Of a stretch of DNA of 64,000 nucleotides, positions 1-9,388 are shown in pieces. The first letter of the stretch is position 1; every line of letters begins with the position of its first letter. Source of the stretch: Mesorhizobium sp. M1E.F.Ca.ET.045.02.1.1 (GTDB lineage: Bacteria; Pseudomonadota; Alphaproteobacteria; Rhizobiales; Rhizobiaceae); assembly GCF_003952485.1 (NCBI RefSeq), contig NZ_CP034447.1:496001-560000 (forward strand). Direction: 5' to 3'. The position numbers were made by a program, and so were the translations under genes. The notes under the pieces were generated by a model. The model made no database searches. It worked only from the letters and a program-made list of their open reading frames with translations, and had not been told where the DNA came from.

Positions 1-6
1 CGACAA

Positions 7-109
7 TGTCGAGAAGTCGACAAATCCAGTCCTCATGACGCCTCCTCGGAAGCAAACGAAGCCACCTTCTGGAATAGAGGCAGGAAGAAGACTTGGCATG
101 AACGATGCA
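7..109 (+). promoter_or_regulatory. NifA-activated sigma-54 promoter of fixABCX
   Basis: A NifA upstream activator site of the form TGT-N10-ACA lies at 7-22. A -24/-12 element, TGGCATGAACGATGCA, lies at 94-109 and matches the TGGCAC-N5-TTGCA consensus at the GG and GC cores. The predicted transcript start is near 120, which puts the activator site at about -105, the usual spacing. This also rules out the in-frame GTG at 118 as the fixA start. Activator-type sequences are common by chance, so the paired spacing is the evidence. Confidence 0.88.
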
Positions 110-165
110 GGCATGAGGTGAACCGCCAAGCACGCATCCGGACTGGGAGCTTAGAGAAATCGCCA

Positions 166-1017
166 ATGCACATCGTAATCTGCATCAAGCAGGTGCCGGA
201 TTCGGCACAGATCCGCGTCCACCCGGTGACGAACACGATCATGCGTCAGGGTGTGCCGACCATCATCAATCCCTACGACCTGTTCGCCCTCGAAGAAGCG
301 CTCAAACTGCGCGACGTTCATGGTGGCGAGGTTACTGTGCTCACAATGGGTCCGCCCATGGCGGAGGACTCGCTGCGAAAGGCGCTCGGTTACGGTGCTG
401 ACCGAGCAGTTCTCTTGACGGACCGCTATTTTGCCGGATCCGATACGCTGGCGACCTCCTTTGCTCTTTCGCAAGCAATCGCAAAAATTGGGGAGACTTT
501 CGGCAGGCCGGACATCGTCTTCACCGGCAAGCAGACGATTGACGGCGATACCGCCCAGGTCGGACCCGGCATAGCCAAGCGCCTGGATCTATCGCAACTT
601 ACCTATGTCGCGAAGATTGCCTCCATCGATCTCAAAACGCGCGAGATCGAAGTCGCGCGTCGCGCCGAAGGCGGCACCCAGTTGCTGAAGAGCAGACTCC
701 CTTGCCTCATTACCATGCTGGAAGACACCAACGAAATCCGCCGGGGCTCGCTCCAGCAGGCTCTTTGCGCGGCGCGCAGCCAAGTCGTGAAGTGGACTGC
801 AGCCGACGCCGGCATTGATGATCTCACCCGGTGCGGTCTGCGTGGCTCGCCGACAGTCGTCAAGCGTGTTTTCGCCCCCACCGCACGGGCAGAAAGCGCG
901 GCGCAGATCGACACCGCGGAAAAGTGCTTGCAGGACATCGCCGATGAACTCATCGCCAATATCTTAACCCGCCGGCCGGCGCTGGAACATGAGTTGGCCT
1001 TCAACAGCGGCACGTGA
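166..1017 (+). CDS. fixA: FixA, electron transfer flavoprotein beta-like subunit
   Basis: This is the 283-residue beta subunit of the FixABCX electron-bifurcating complex. The complex takes electrons from NADH and supplies low-potential electrons to ferredoxin/flavodoxin and nitrogenase while reducing quinone. The protein starts [12 protein letters not shown], typical of ETF-beta proteins, and continues with the adenine-nucleotide alpha-hydrolase-like fold, including the segment [14 protein letters not shown]. The ATG at 166 is chosen over the upstream in-frame GTG because the sigma-54 promoter at 94-109 would start transcription near 120. It is the first gene of fixABCX, with 16 bases between its stop and fixB. 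NifA control is inferred from the promoter. Confidence 0.96.
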   Translation: MHIVICIKQVPDSAQIRVHPVTNTIMRQGVPTIINPYDLFALEEALKLRDVHGGEVTVLTMGPPMAEDSLRKALGYGADRAVLLTDRYFAGSDTLATSFALSQAIAKIGETFGRPDIVFTGKQTIDGDTAQVGPGIAKRLDLSQLTYVAKIASIDLKTREIEVARRAEGGTQLLKSRLPCLITMLEDTNEIRRGSLQQALCAARSQVVKWTAADAGIDDLTRCGLRGSPTVVKRVFAPTARAESAAQIDTAEKCLQDIADELIANILTRRPALEHELAFNSGT

Positions 1018-1033
1018 CGGCCAGGAGCAGAAA

Positions 1034-2143
1034 ATGTCGACCGCAAGCCAAGCTACCCCTCGCCTCGCCCCCGGCCGTTCCGGTGTAAAGAAAGAACTTC
1101 CCGACCGTTTCAAAGACTACCGGCACGTGTGGGTCTTCCTCGAGCTCGAACGCGGCAATGTGCATCCTGTATCATTCGAACTGCTGGGTGAAGGCCGCAA
1201 ATTAGCCGACAAGCTTGAAGTCCAGCTCGCGGGCGTCGTGCTGGGACCGCCGGGCGAGATGGTCGAGGACGCTGTTGCCGAGGCCTTCGCTTACGGGGCG
1301 GATCTTGTCTACATCGTCGATGCGCCGCCGCTCGCCGACTACCGGAACGAGCCGTTCGCCAAGGCGCTCACGGATCTGGTCAATACCCATAAACCCGAAA
1401 TCCTCCTTCTCGGCGCGACCACACTGGGCAGGGATCTTGCGGGCTCGGTAGCGACGACCCTGCAGACGGGGCTCACGGCCGACTGCACAGAACTTGATGT
1501 AGATTCCGACGGTTCACTCGCCGCGACCCGTCCGACTTTTGGTGGCTCGTTGTTGTGTACGATCTATACACTAAACTACCGGCCGCAAATGGCGACGGTG
1601 CGACCAAGGGTCATGCCTATGCCGCAGCGGGTGGATAAGCCGGTCGGGCGTGTCATGCGGCACAAGCTGTCGCTCGTTGAGGACGATATCGTCACCAAAG
1701 TCCTCGGCTTCCTGCCGGATAACCAGTCGGCAATGGCAAATCTTGCCTATGCGGATGTCGTGGTTGCGGGAGGCCTCGGTCTCGGCGCGGCGGAGAACCT
1801 TCAGCTTGTGAAGAAACTTGCCCGAGCGATCGGCGCCGAGCATGGCTGTTCGCGCCCCTTGGTCCAGAAGGGCTGGATGCCGGCTGATCGGCAGATTGGC
1901 CAAACTGGCAAGACCATTCGACCGAAGCTTTACATCGCGGCCGGAATTTCCGGCGCCATCCAGCACCGAGTTGGGGTCGAGGGGGCCGATCTCATCGTCG
2001 CGATCAACACCGATCCGAACGCGCCGATTTTCGAGTTCGCCCACCTCGGGATCGTCACGGATGCAATCCGCTTCCTGCCCGCACTGACGGAAGCCTTCAC
2101 CCGGCGGCTGTCGCCGCACAGTCGAGACAAGCTTGCGAGTTGA
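1034..2143 (+). CDS. fixB: FixB, electron transfer flavoprotein alpha-like subunit
   Basis: FixB is the FAD-binding alpha subunit that pairs with FixA; it has 369 residues. The ATG at 1034 follows an AGGAG ribosome-binding site, and residues after it match ETF-alpha proteins ([13 protein letters not shown] near the N terminus). The C-terminal third has the FAD-binding signature of the family ([19 protein letters not shown], then [11 protein letters not shown]). An earlier in-frame start at 989 would overlap fixA and lacks a site. The stop at 2141-2143 is ten bases before fixC, so translation is probably coupled. Confidence 0.96.
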   Translation: MSTASQATPRLAPGRSGVKKELPDRFKDYRHVWVFLELERGNVHPVSFELLGEGRKLADKLEVQLAGVVLGPPGEMVEDAVAEAFAYGADLVYIVDAPPLADYRNEPFAKALTDLVNTHKPEILLLGATTLGRDLAGSVATTLQTGLTADCTELDVDSDGSLAATRPTFGGSLLCTIYTLNYRPQMATVRPRVMPMPQRVDKPVGRVMRHKLSLVEDDIVTKVLGFLPDNQSAMANLAYADVVVAGGLGLGAAENLQLVKKLARAIGAEHGCSRPLVQKGWMPADRQIGQTGKTIRPKLYIAAGISGAIQHRVGVEGADLIVAINTDPNAPIFEFAHLGIVTDAIRFLPALTEAFTRRLSPHSRDKLAS

Positions 2144-2153
2144 GGGAGAGGAC

Positions 2154-3458
2154 ATGATTGAACAATTCGATGCCATTGTGGTCGGAGCCGGCATGTCCGG
2201 AAACGCAGCTGCTTACACTTTGGCAAGCCAGGGGCTGAAGGTACTGCAGTTGGAGCGCGGGGAATATCCGGGCTCTAAGAACGTCCAGGGTGCCATAATG
2301 TACGCGAACATGCTGGAGAAGATCATCCCGGACTTCCGGGATGATGCGCCCCTCGAGCGGCACCTGGTCGAACAGCGACTTTGGGTGATGGACGACACGT
2401 CTCACACCGGAATTCATTACCGGTCGGACGACTTCAATGAGGCGAAACCCAACCGCTACACGATCATCCGCGCCCAGTTCGACAAATGGTTTTCCCGCAA
2501 GGTGCGCGAGGCTGGCGCGACGGTCCTGTGTGAGACGACCGCGACGGAACTCGTCCGTGATGGCAATGGCAAGGTGATCGGCGTCCGCACAGACCGGGCT
2601 GGCGGAGTGGTCTTCGCGAATGTGGTCGTTCTCGCAGAAGGGGTGTCGGGATTGCTTGGCACTCGCGCAGGCCTGCGCGAGATGCCGAAGCCGGAGACCG
2701 TGGCGCTTGCCGTCAAGGAAATGCATTTCTTGCCCGAAGAGGTCATTGGCCAGCGGTTCGGTGTCAAGGGCGATGAAGGCTGCGTAATCGAGGCCGTGGG
2801 CACGATCTCTCGCAGCATGGCCGGGCTCGGCTTCCTTTACACCAACAAGGAGTCGATTTCACTCGGCATCGGCTGCCTGGTCTCGGATTTCGCCGCGACG
2901 ATGGAGAGCCCGTCCGCCCTCCTAGATGCGATGAAAAACCATCCTTCGATCCGGCCGCTGATCGCTGGCTCGGAGGTGAAAGAATATGCCGCCCATCTTA
3001 TCCCCGAAGGTGGTTACAGGGCCATTCCGCAGCTCTTCGGCGACGGTTGGGTCATCGTCGGCGACGCAGCGCAACTGAACAATGCCATTCACCGTGAGGG
3101 TTCGAACCTTGCCATGACCTCGGGTCGTGTCGCGGCTGAGGCGATCATCAAAGTCAAAAGCCGCAACGGTCCTATGACCAAAGCGAACCTTGCGCTCTAC
3201 AAGACGATGCTGGATGACTCCTTTGTGATCAAGGATCTTAAGAAATACAAGGACATGCCAGCCTTACTCCACACCAATTCCAGCAACTTTTTTGACAGCT
3301 ATCCGCGGTTGATGTCGCATGCCGCTCAGAACTTCATGCGTGTCGACGGCACGCCGAAGATCGAGAAGGAAAAGAACACCACGGCCGCCTTCATCAACGC
3401 GCGCTCGCGCTGGGGGTTGGTCAGCGACGCGGTCCGCCTGGCATTGGCATGGCGCTGA
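2154..3458 (+). CDS. fixC: FixC, flavoprotein (ETF-quinone oxidoreductase-like)
   Basis: FixC is a 434-residue flavoprotein related to ETF:ubiquinone oxidoreductase. With FixX it passes electrons from FixAB toward quinone. The N terminus shows the dinucleotide-binding motif [16 protein letters not shown] followed by [15 protein letters not shown], and a second FAD contact, [13 protein letters not shown], sits near residue 300. The ATG at 2154 follows GGGAGAGG; the alternative at 2133 overlaps the fixB end. It is the third gene of the operon, 12 bases before fixX. Confidence 0.96.
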   Translation: MIEQFDAIVVGAGMSGNAAAYTLASQGLKVLQLERGEYPGSKNVQGAIMYANMLEKIIPDFRDDAPLERHLVEQRLWVMDDTSHTGIHYRSDDFNEAKPNRYTIIRAQFDKWFSRKVREAGATVLCETTATELVRDGNGKVIGVRTDRAGGVVFANVVVLAEGVSGLLGTRAGLREMPKPETVALAVKEMHFLPEEVIGQRFGVKGDEGCVIEAVGTISRSMAGLGFLYTNKESISLGIGCLVSDFAATMESPSALLDAMKNHPSIRPLIAGSEVKEYAAHLIPEGGYRAIPQLFGDGWVIVGDAAQLNNAIHREGSNLAMTSGRVAAEAIIKVKSRNGPMTKANLALYKTMLDDSFVIKDLKKYKDMPALLHTNSSNFFDSYPRLMSHAAQNFMRVDGTPKIEKEKNTTAAFINARSRWGLVSDAVRLALAWR

Positions 3459-3470
3459 AGAGGGTACAAG

Positions 3471-3770
3471 ATGACGATCGCAGTGACGAAGGTTCGTGTC
3501 GAGGACAAGCTTTACCAGAACCGCTATCTGGTCGATTCCGGCCGCCCCCATATTATAGTGCGACCGCACGACAAGCCAAGCGCGAACTTGCTTGCGTTGA
3601 CCTACGTCTGTCCAGCGAAATGCTATGAGTTGAATGACAAGGGTCAAGTCGAGATCACCGCCGACGGCTGCATGGAATGCGGCACCTGCCGGATATTGTG
3701 CGAGAAAGGCGGCGACATCGAGTGGAACTATCCGCGCGGCGGCTTTGGTGTCCTGTTCAAGTTCGGATGA
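3471..3770 (+). CDS. fixX: FixX, ferredoxin-like protein
   Basis: FixX is a 99-residue ferredoxin-like partner of FixC. It has the family's cysteine cluster [11 protein letters not shown] plus an upstream CPAKC pair, and ends [10 protein letters not shown] as in other FixX proteins. It is the last gene of fixABCX. In many rhizobia nifA follows directly; here an unrelated hydrolase and a degraded nifA tail follow instead. Confidence 0.96.
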   Translation: MTIAVTKVRVEDKLYQNRYLVDSGRPHIIVRPHDKPSANLLALTYVCPAKCYELNDKGQVEITADGCMECGTCRILCEKGGDIEWNYPRGGFGVLFKFG

Positions 3771-4036
3771 TCAGCCGGGACCGTGCCAAGAGCATGCCGG
3801 CAGCGAGCAACTGCGGCACACCATGAGCCTCTCCATCCACTTGCAAAGAGCTAGTGAATATTGGCCTTTCGCAATTCAAATTTCCTCGACTCGTTAGCGG
3901 TGTCCTCAGGCCACGGCGGTGCCCTGTGCGCCGGACTTACCACCGGTCACGTGGTCGAGCCCCTTTGGGACAACGTCCGGCCATCGTGCCGGATGGCAGC
4001 CACAACGGCCGGTGAGCAAGTGGAACGGCACAACCC

Positions 4037-4753
4037 ATGACAAAGACGTATGTGCTAGTGCATGGTGCCTGGCATGGCGGATGGTGTTGGCGGGACGTGG
4101 CCGCCAATCTTCGCAAGATGGGATACCACGTGACCACGCCGACCCAGACAGGTGTCGGCGAACGCGCACATTTGCTGTGCAAGGACATCACGCCCGACAC
4201 ATTCGTGACCGACATCGTCAACCACATTGTGACGGAAGAGCTGAGCGATGTGATCCTTGTCGGTCACAGTCTAGGCGGCATCAGCATCACCGGCGCCGCC
4301 GACCGGATACCCGACCATATCAGCCATCTCGTTTATCTCGACGGCGCCATCGTCGAGAGCGGTCAAAGTGTATTCAGCACCATGCCCCCCGACATCGTCG
4401 CCGCCCGTCGAAAATTGGTTGCGGAGGAAGGACGGGGTATCTTCATGCCGACTCCGCCGCCAACAGCATTCGGCATTCCCGAGGGACACTCGCTCACGGA
4501 CTGGGTGCGGCGCCGGATAACACCGCATCCGGCAGGCACCTACGAAAGCGGACTTAAGCTCGAGCACCCGCTCGGCAACGGCAGGCCCCGAACCTATGTC
4601 GTCTGCACTAATCCACTCCACCCGCCGATGGCGGGAGCGCGAGAATGGGTCGCGAAGCAGGATGGCTGGGCGTGGCAGGAACTCGCCACTGGCCACGACG
4701 CAATGATCCTCGCACCGACGGAAGTTGCTCTCCTTCTTAGCGCTGTCGGCTGA
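4037..4753 (+). CDS. alpha/beta hydrolase, esterase-like
   Basis: A 238-residue alpha/beta hydrolase. It shows the oxyanion-hole motif VLVHGAWHGGWCW near the N terminus, the nucleophile elbow GHSLGG with Ser near residue 77, and a late His in ATGHDAMIL that fits a Ser-Asp-His triad. No signal peptide is visible, so it is probably cytosolic. Similar proteins include plant salicylate esterase and pyrethroid hydrolase relatives, but the substrate cannot be read from the sequence. It lies 266 bases after fixX on the same strand. I found no NifA site or sigma-54 promoter of its own, so it could be read through from fixABCX or be unrelated cargo. Confidence 0.85.
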   Translation: MTKTYVLVHGAWHGGWCWRDVAANLRKMGYHVTTPTQTGVGERAHLLCKDITPDTFVTDIVNHIVTEELSDVILVGHSLGGISITGAADRIPDHISHLVYLDGAIVESGQSVFSTMPPDIVAARRKLVAEEGRGIFMPTPPPTAFGIPEGHSLTDWVRRRITPHPAGTYESGLKLEHPLGNGRPRTYVVCTNPLHPPMAGAREWVAKQDGWAWQELATGHDAMILAPTEVALLLSAVG

Positions 4754-4784
4754 GGAACCAAGTAAAGGGTGAGCGGCGGCCGAT

Positions 4785-5025
4785 TCTCAGGCCGCGGCCT
4801 TGAGTTCTGGTGCACGGATGTAGGCCCAACGGGTCGTTCCGGTGGCGCCACCGAAACCACCACCGGAACAAAGGCGGGAGTGGCCTGTCCTGCCGACGTC
4901 GCAAGCTTGCGAGCGTTCCGCCGCGGCCGCAGCCCGTAGCGCCGGGCAACCTCCGAGATCACCACGTTCGGCCCCAGGGTCTCGGCGATGACTCCGTCCC
5001 TTGTCGTCCATCGACCAATGCCTGC
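4785..5025 (-). pseudogene. IS66-family tnpA (OrfA) relic
   Basis: On the minus strand one frame reads RWTTRDGVIAETLGP, then VVISEVARRYGLRP, then TPAFVPVVV. This is the helix-turn-helix and C-terminal pattern of IS66-family TnpA. The element's tnpB and tnpC are absent and the reading frame is not full length. It sits between the hydrolase and the nifA relic, so insertion may have helped break the original fixX-nifA-nifB order. Confidence 0.65.
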
Positions 5026-5225
5026 CGACTAACAGCGCCGTTGATCACCTTGAAACGCGAGGCTGCCGCTCAGGGTCAATCGTAAAGTTCAAGTTCAGAC
5101 ACAAGCCGATCTCCGATCCACCTCAGAATCGGCAGGCCCACAGATCGCGGGCACTCCTGGAAGGACACAGCGCTTACTTTTGAAATATGGAGAACCATGG
5201 CTTTACGCCGTCGGCAGTTGAGCTG

Positions 5226-5608
5226 ATCTCGCAATGCTATTTCCGCGGCAACGTCCGCGAGCTGGAGAACTAGCGTGTAAAGAACAGCCACACTTGCGCG
5301 TTCTCCTCTGGAAGGAACCAATCTTTCGGAACGTGGCAATGGCATCGACGAGCTCTCACGGCCCAGCACGAAGCCGGTTAGGCGCATCGGCGCCCCTGAA
5401 CACGAGATAGCCGGTTGCGATTCTAACGATACGGCCGGACCGGCGCTGGGACCGCGACGGACGGAGCGTGACCGGCTGATCGACACAATGGAGAAGGCCG
5501 GCTGGGTTCAGGCTAATGCGGCTCGAATTCTCCGCCTCACGCCGCGACAAGTCGGCTAGGCGATACGCCGGCATAGTATCGAGGTGAAGGAAATTCTAAG
5601 AGCCTGAT
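5226..5608 (+). pseudogene. nifA: degenerate nifA 3' end
   Basis: The plus strand encodes CYFRGNVRELEN followed at once by a stop. Further on it encodes DTMEKAGWVQANAARILRL, then TPRQVG, a stop, AIRRHSIEVKEI. These are the end of the sigma-54 activator domain and the C-terminal DNA-binding domain of NifA, with stops and indels. The position directly upstream of nifB is the usual nifA site in rhizobia. A shorter intact nifA lies at 10542-11600 on the other strand. Confidence 0.85.
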
Positions 5609-5692
5609 GAGCCAATCGTCAGGCCAGTGGTCTTGCGCGCCCTCTGCGCGACAAGGAGTGCTTTGTGCTTCTGAACGGATTTGGACTTGCAC

Positions 5693-5795
5693 TGTCGCAA
5701 GCAGGACAAAATTGTGTCGCGCCGGCCTCACACAATCCGACATCGACCCAAATAGTGAACTGAAGCCGCTTTTTTAAGTTGGTATGGCTCTTGCA
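5693..5795 (+). promoter_or_regulatory. NifA-activated sigma-54 promoter of nifB
   Basis: A TGT-N10-ACA site at 5693-5708 is followed at normal distance by TGGTATGGCTCTTGCA at 5780-5795. The latter keeps the GG and GC cores of the -24/-12 element. The predicted start is near 5806, giving an activator position of about -105. This supports the nifB ATG at 5833 rather than the in-frame start at 5779, which lies inside the promoter. Confidence 0.88.
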
Positions 5796-5832
5796 TCTTG
5801 AACCGCGACGTTACCAGCAACGGAGCCGTTTG

Positions 5833-7314
5833 ATGTCCTCACCGACAGTTTCGATTGAGGGGCCGACCAGCACGACATCCGAGGGTTTTCTGGCAGCCGC
5901 GAAATCCGGTGGCTGCGCACCGTCCTCCTACGGCTCGTCGCCGACCAGCCCGGGCGATGTGGATCCGGCTATTTGGGACAAGATCAAGGATCACCCCTGC
6001 TTTTCGGAGGAAGCGCATCACTATTTCGCGCGTATGCATGTGGCGGTCGCGCCGGCTTGCAATGTCCAGTGCAACTACTGCAATCGCAAATACGATTGCG
6101 CCAACGAGAGCCGGCCTGGCGTTGTGTCTGAGAAGCTGACGCCCGACCAAGCGCTACGCAAGGTCATCGCGGTTGCCAACGAAGTTCCGCAGCTTTCGGT
6201 TCTTGGCATCGCTGGGCCGGGGGATGCCTGTTACGATTGGGAGAAAACGAAGGCAACGTTCGACCGCGTCATCAGGGAAATTCCCGACATAAAGCTGTGT
6301 GTCTCCACCAACGGGCTCGTGCTGCCGGACCATGTCGCCGAGCTTGCCGAAATGAATGTTGATCACGTGACGATCACCATCAACATGGTCGACCCGGAAG
6401 TCGGCGCAAAGATCTATCCTTGGATCTTTTATGAAAATCGCCGCTACTTCGGCATCGAAGCGGCTCGAATCTTGCACGCGCGGCAGATGCTGGGCCTGGA
6501 GATGCTGAGCGCGCGCGGCATCCTCACCAAAATCAACTCGGTGATGATTCCTGGAGTGAACGACCAGCACCTGTTTGAGGTGAACAAAATGGTGAAGGAG
6601 CGGGGCGCGTTCCTGCACAACGTGATGCCTCTGATTTCGGACCCGGCGCACGGCACCCACTACGGACTCATCGGGCAGCGCGGCCCAACGGCAATGGAGA
6701 TGATGGCTCTTCAGGATCGACTTGAAGGTGGCGCCAAGTTGATGCGCCACTGCCGGCAGTGCCGGGCAGATGCTGTCGGCCTGCTCGGTGAAGATCGTGG
6801 CCAGGAATTCACGCTGGACGGGATTCCCGACGGTGTCACCTACGAGGCTGGCAAGCGTCAGGCCTATCGGCAGGTGGTCGCACACGAGCGCCGTGATCAT
6901 GAGGCGGCGAGGAGCGAAGCCATCGGTATGGTCAAGGCAACAGACTCCGAAAAGTCGCTTCTGGTTGCGGTGGCCACTAAGGGAGGTGGACGCGTCAACG
7001 AACACTTCGGCCACGCGAAGGAATTCCAAGTTTATGAAGTCTCGCCTAGAGGGATCAGCTTGGTCGGGCATCGGAAGGTCGAGCGGTATTGCCTCGGAGG
7101 CGGGGGCGAAGACGCCATCCTCGAGGGCGTCATCGCTGCGCTGGAAGGCATACACATAGTGCTATGCGCCAAGATCGGAAATCGCCCGAAGGAACAACTC
7201 TCGCGAGCTGGACTGCGCGCAACCGACGCCTATGCCCATGACTATATCGAGACCGCAGTCAGCGCACTTTACGCGGCCGAGTTTGGGATCAGACCACTAG
7301 CGGCGACGGCCTGA
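5833..7314 (+). CDS. nifB: NifB, nitrogenase cofactor (NifB-co) synthase
   Basis: NifB is a radical-SAM enzyme that fuses iron-sulfur clusters and inserts the central carbide to make NifB-co, the precursor of FeMo-co. The 493-residue protein has the Cx3Cx2C motif CNVQCNYC (Cys76, 80, 83). After about residue 370 it has a NifX/NafY-like domain, beginning near SLLVAVATKGGGRVNEHFG. The two-domain length is normal for rhizobial NifB. It heads the nifB-fdxN-nifZ-fixU operon with its own NifA promoter at 5693-5795. Confidence 0.97.
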   Translation: MSSPTVSIEGPTSTTSEGFLAAAKSGGCAPSSYGSSPTSPGDVDPAIWDKIKDHPCFSEEAHHYFARMHVAVAPACNVQCNYCNRKYDCANESRPGVVSEKLTPDQALRKVIAVANEVPQLSVLGIAGPGDACYDWEKTKATFDRVIREIPDIKLCVSTNGLVLPDHVAELAEMNVDHVTITINMVDPEVGAKIYPWIFYENRRYFGIEAARILHARQMLGLEMLSARGILTKINSVMIPGVNDQHLFEVNKMVKERGAFLHNVMPLISDPAHGTHYGLIGQRGPTAMEMMALQDRLEGGAKLMRHCRQCRADAVGLLGEDRGQEFTLDGIPDGVTYEAGKRQAYRQVVAHERRDHEAARSEAIGMVKATDSEKSLLVAVATKGGGRVNEHFGHAKEFQVYEVSPRGISLVGHRKVERYCLGGGGEDAILEGVIAALEGIHIVLCAKIGNRPKEQLSRAGLRATDAYAHDYIETAVSALYAAEFGIRPLAATA

Positions 7315-7343
7315 GCCGTCTCGTCCGATAACCAGGAGTTAGA

Positions 7344-7538
7344 ATGGCTTTCAAGATCATCGCATCCCAATGTACCCAATGCGGGGCCTGCGAGTTCGAA
7401 TGTCCCTCGGAAGCGATCAATTTCAAGGGCGACGCCTATGTGATCGATCCAAACAAGTGCACCGAATGCAAGGAGGCCTTCGATACGCAGCAATGCGTGT
7501 CGGTCTGTCCGGTACCGAAAACCTGCGTTCCCGCTTGA
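7344..7538 (+). CDS. fdxN: FdxN, 2[4Fe-4S] ferredoxin
   Basis: A 64-residue bacterial-type ferredoxin. Two cysteine clusters are visible: [11 protein letters not shown], and [18 protein letters not shown] with the longer loop typical of nif-linked ferredoxins. FdxN donates electrons to nitrogenase or to NifB-dependent cofactor assembly. It starts 29 bases after nifB behind an AGGAG site and is in the same operon. Confidence 0.96.
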   Translation: MAFKIIASQCTQCGACEFECPSEAINFKGDAYVIDPNKCTECKEAFDTQQCVSVCPVPKTCVPA

Positions 7539-7621
7539 TTCCTACCGAAGGTCGGGTTCGCCGCACGAGGACGCCTGCAAACCGCGACCACACCAAAAGC
7601 CTCGAGAAAGGAATGGACAGC

Positions 7622-7942
7622 ATGTGGTCCAGACGCGAACAGGAGGTCGAAATCGGCAGACCGCCACGGTTCATGCAGGGTGAGCGGGTCCGTGCGACAC
7701 GCCACATAAAAAACGACGGAACCTATCCCGGCAAGGAGATCGGCGAAAACCTCGTGCGGAAGGGCGACGAAGGCTACGTGCGCGACATTGGAACCTTTCT
7801 CCAGCAATTCTTCATCTATGCGGTCGAATGGATCGATCGTGGCACGGTCGTCGGCATGCGAGCGCGCGAACTCATTAGCCTCGACAAAGTCGAGGTTCCC
7901 TGCGGAGCTGAAGGCATTTCCAACGGAGGAACAGCCGGATGA
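7622..7942 (+). CDS. nifZ: NifZ
   Basis: NifZ helps mature the P-cluster of the MoFe protein. The protein (about 106 residues) has the NifZ pattern: RFMQGERVRATRHIKNDGTY, then RKGDEGYVRDIG and FFIYAVEW. Two starts are close together: ATG at 7613, which abuts GAGAAAGGA, and ATG at 7622, which has better spacing from AAGGA and is preferred. The longer open frame running back to 7370 is a shadow over fdxN. Its stop overlaps the fixU start as ATGA. Confidence 0.93.
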   Translation: MWSRREQEVEIGRPPRFMQGERVRATRHIKNDGTYPGKEIGENLVRKGDEGYVRDIGTFLQQFFIYAVEWIDRGTVVGMRARELISLDKVEVPCGAEGISNGGTAG

Positions 7943-8151
7943 AAGTAATGATTCGCAGGACCGCTACTGGCTTGTCGGCTTATGTCCCCAAGAAGGATCT
8001 CGAAGAGCCGATCACCGAGATTGAGAACGCAGACTTATGGGGCGGGACCGTGACGCTCAGGAACGGTTGGCGGCTCATGCTGCCCGACCTTCCGCGCGAT
8101 ACGCGTTTGCCGATCACCGTCGAGGCGATGAAGATTTCCGACGGGGCCTGA
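7939..8151 (+). CDS. fixU: FixU (NifT family)
   Basis: A 70-residue NifT/FixU protein beginning MKVMIRRTATGLSAYVPKKD, with WGGTVTLRNGWRLMLPDL in the middle. The family is conserved next to nifB or nifZ in nitrogen fixers, but its biochemical role is not established. Its ATG overlaps the nifZ stop, indicating translational coupling. Confidence 0.94.
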   Translation: MKVMIRRTATGLSAYVPKKDLEEPITEIENADLWGGTVTLRNGWRLMLPDLPRDTRLPITVEAMKISDGA

Positions 8152-8185
8152 TGCCGGTGGGTTCAGTGGCGGAGAGGAAACGCGT

Positions 8186-9079
8186 ATGAACACGATGCTG
8201 AGCTGGGACCATCTCGTCGTCGTCCGGGGCAGTTTTGCCAAAAAGCTGATTGACCTGCTGAAGGGCGCTCTCAAGGCCGATCGAGTGATCCCCTATCTCG
8301 GTCCTGGTCTTCTGCAGCTTAACGCGCCGGAATCACCTGTACCTTGCACCCCTGAAGATGTCGCCGCGGCGCTCAACAAGCGGGCGCCTGCCCCTTCCAG
8401 GATTCGCACCAATATGTGGTCGGTCGCGCAGTTTATCGAGCAGCGCCGACATCGTCGGACTCTTCAAGCGTGGATGGCGGAGATATTCGCAGCCCCCGCC
8501 GAGCCGACCGTTCTTCACGCCTGGCTCGCAACCCTTCAACTGTCTGTCATCATCGATAGCTGGTACGATGGCGCCATGCGAGCAGCCCTTGCAGAGGCCG
8601 GCCAAACAGACGTTGTCGAGATACAAGGAACGACGCGCGCGACCGGAATCGGTAACATCTGGACGAGAACTTACGATTTGTCAGGAACAGAACTCGACGC
8701 CGAACAAGTGGCTAGGACGGTGCTCTATGCGCCGCACGGCAGCGTCAGGCCGGCCGCAAACTTCCTCGTGGCTGATTCCGATTACGTCGAAGTCCTAACC
8801 GAAATTGATATCCAGACGCCGATCCCGGACGTGGTGAAGCAACGGCGCGTCAACCGGGGTTTTTTCTTCGTGGGCTGCCGCTTCAACGATCAGATGCTGC
8901 GCACATATGCCAGACAGATGATGAAGCGCTCCACTGGCCCACACTTTGCGGTGATCGATTCGGCTACGCTGACCAGAAACGAACGTCGTTTCCTTGCCGA
9001 AGGCGCGATCACGGTCATCGACATGCCGATCCGCAACGCCGCGGCTCGCCTCGTCGGGGTCGATGCTAGCCAGGATTAA
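8186..9079 (+). CDS. SIR2-like domain protein in the nifB operon
   Basis: A 297-residue protein with no signal peptide. The segment RVIPYLGPGLLQL near residue 33 resembles the NAD-binding GAG loop of SIR2-like domains. Later features (SVIIDSWYDGAM, LYAPHGSV, FFFVGCRFND) fit the order of SIR2-like proteins (TTNYD-like, xHG, GxSxxD-like positions). The usual zinc-binding cysteines of sirtuin deacetylases are not evident, so NAD binding or hydrolysis is more likely than classic deacetylation. It starts 34 bases after fixU behind GGAGAGGAAA, so it is probably the last gene of the NifA-controlled operon. Function is unknown. Confidence 0.7.
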   Translation: MNTMLSWDHLVVVRGSFAKKLIDLLKGALKADRVIPYLGPGLLQLNAPESPVPCTPEDVAAALNKRAPAPSRIRTNMWSVAQFIEQRRHRRTLQAWMAEIFAAPAEPTVLHAWLATLQLSVIIDSWYDGAMRAALAEAGQTDVVEIQGTTRATGIGNIWTRTYDLSGTELDAEQVARTVLYAPHGSVRPAANFLVADSDYVEVLTEIDIQTPIPDVVKQRRVNRGFFFVGCRFNDQMLRTYARQMMKRSTGPHFAVIDSATLTRNERRFLAEGAITVIDMPIRNAAARLVGVDASQD

Positions 9080-9388
9080 TGGCCGGCGATTGCTGGTGAG
9101 TCGCTTGCCTCCAAGGGCGAAAACTCAGTTGGGAATACATTCGTGAGCAGTAATGCTACTGGCAGCACAACGAAGGCTCTGAATTCGTTGGGCCATGTCA
9201 AAGGGCCCGCTGCTGCGGGACGTGAGCACGTTGCGGCGGCATTACGCACATGATTTTGTGACACCCGTGGCAAAAGAACTGAAGCGCCCGAGCCGAACCG
9301 CGACAAGATATGCAGCGCTCAATGGCTTCGGCAGAAATTTGGCACAGTTTCGACAGTTCGCATGCACCTCCAGGGTCAAGGAGGTTGA
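9080..9388. other. Intergenic region with no recognised gene
   Basis: This stretch lies between the converging SIR2-like and nodL genes. I see no conserved coding frame and no strong terminator. A sequence TTTGGCACAG near 9340 looks like a -24 element but lacks the matching -12 GC. Confidence 0.5.

Noticed and set aside
7370..7942. 190-residue protein starting at 7370
   Set aside because: The first 80 codons overlap fdxN in another frame. Only the part from about 7613 matches NifZ.
9338..9356. TTTGGCACAGTTTCGACAG as a sigma-54 promoter
   Set aside because: The -12 GC is absent at the required distance.
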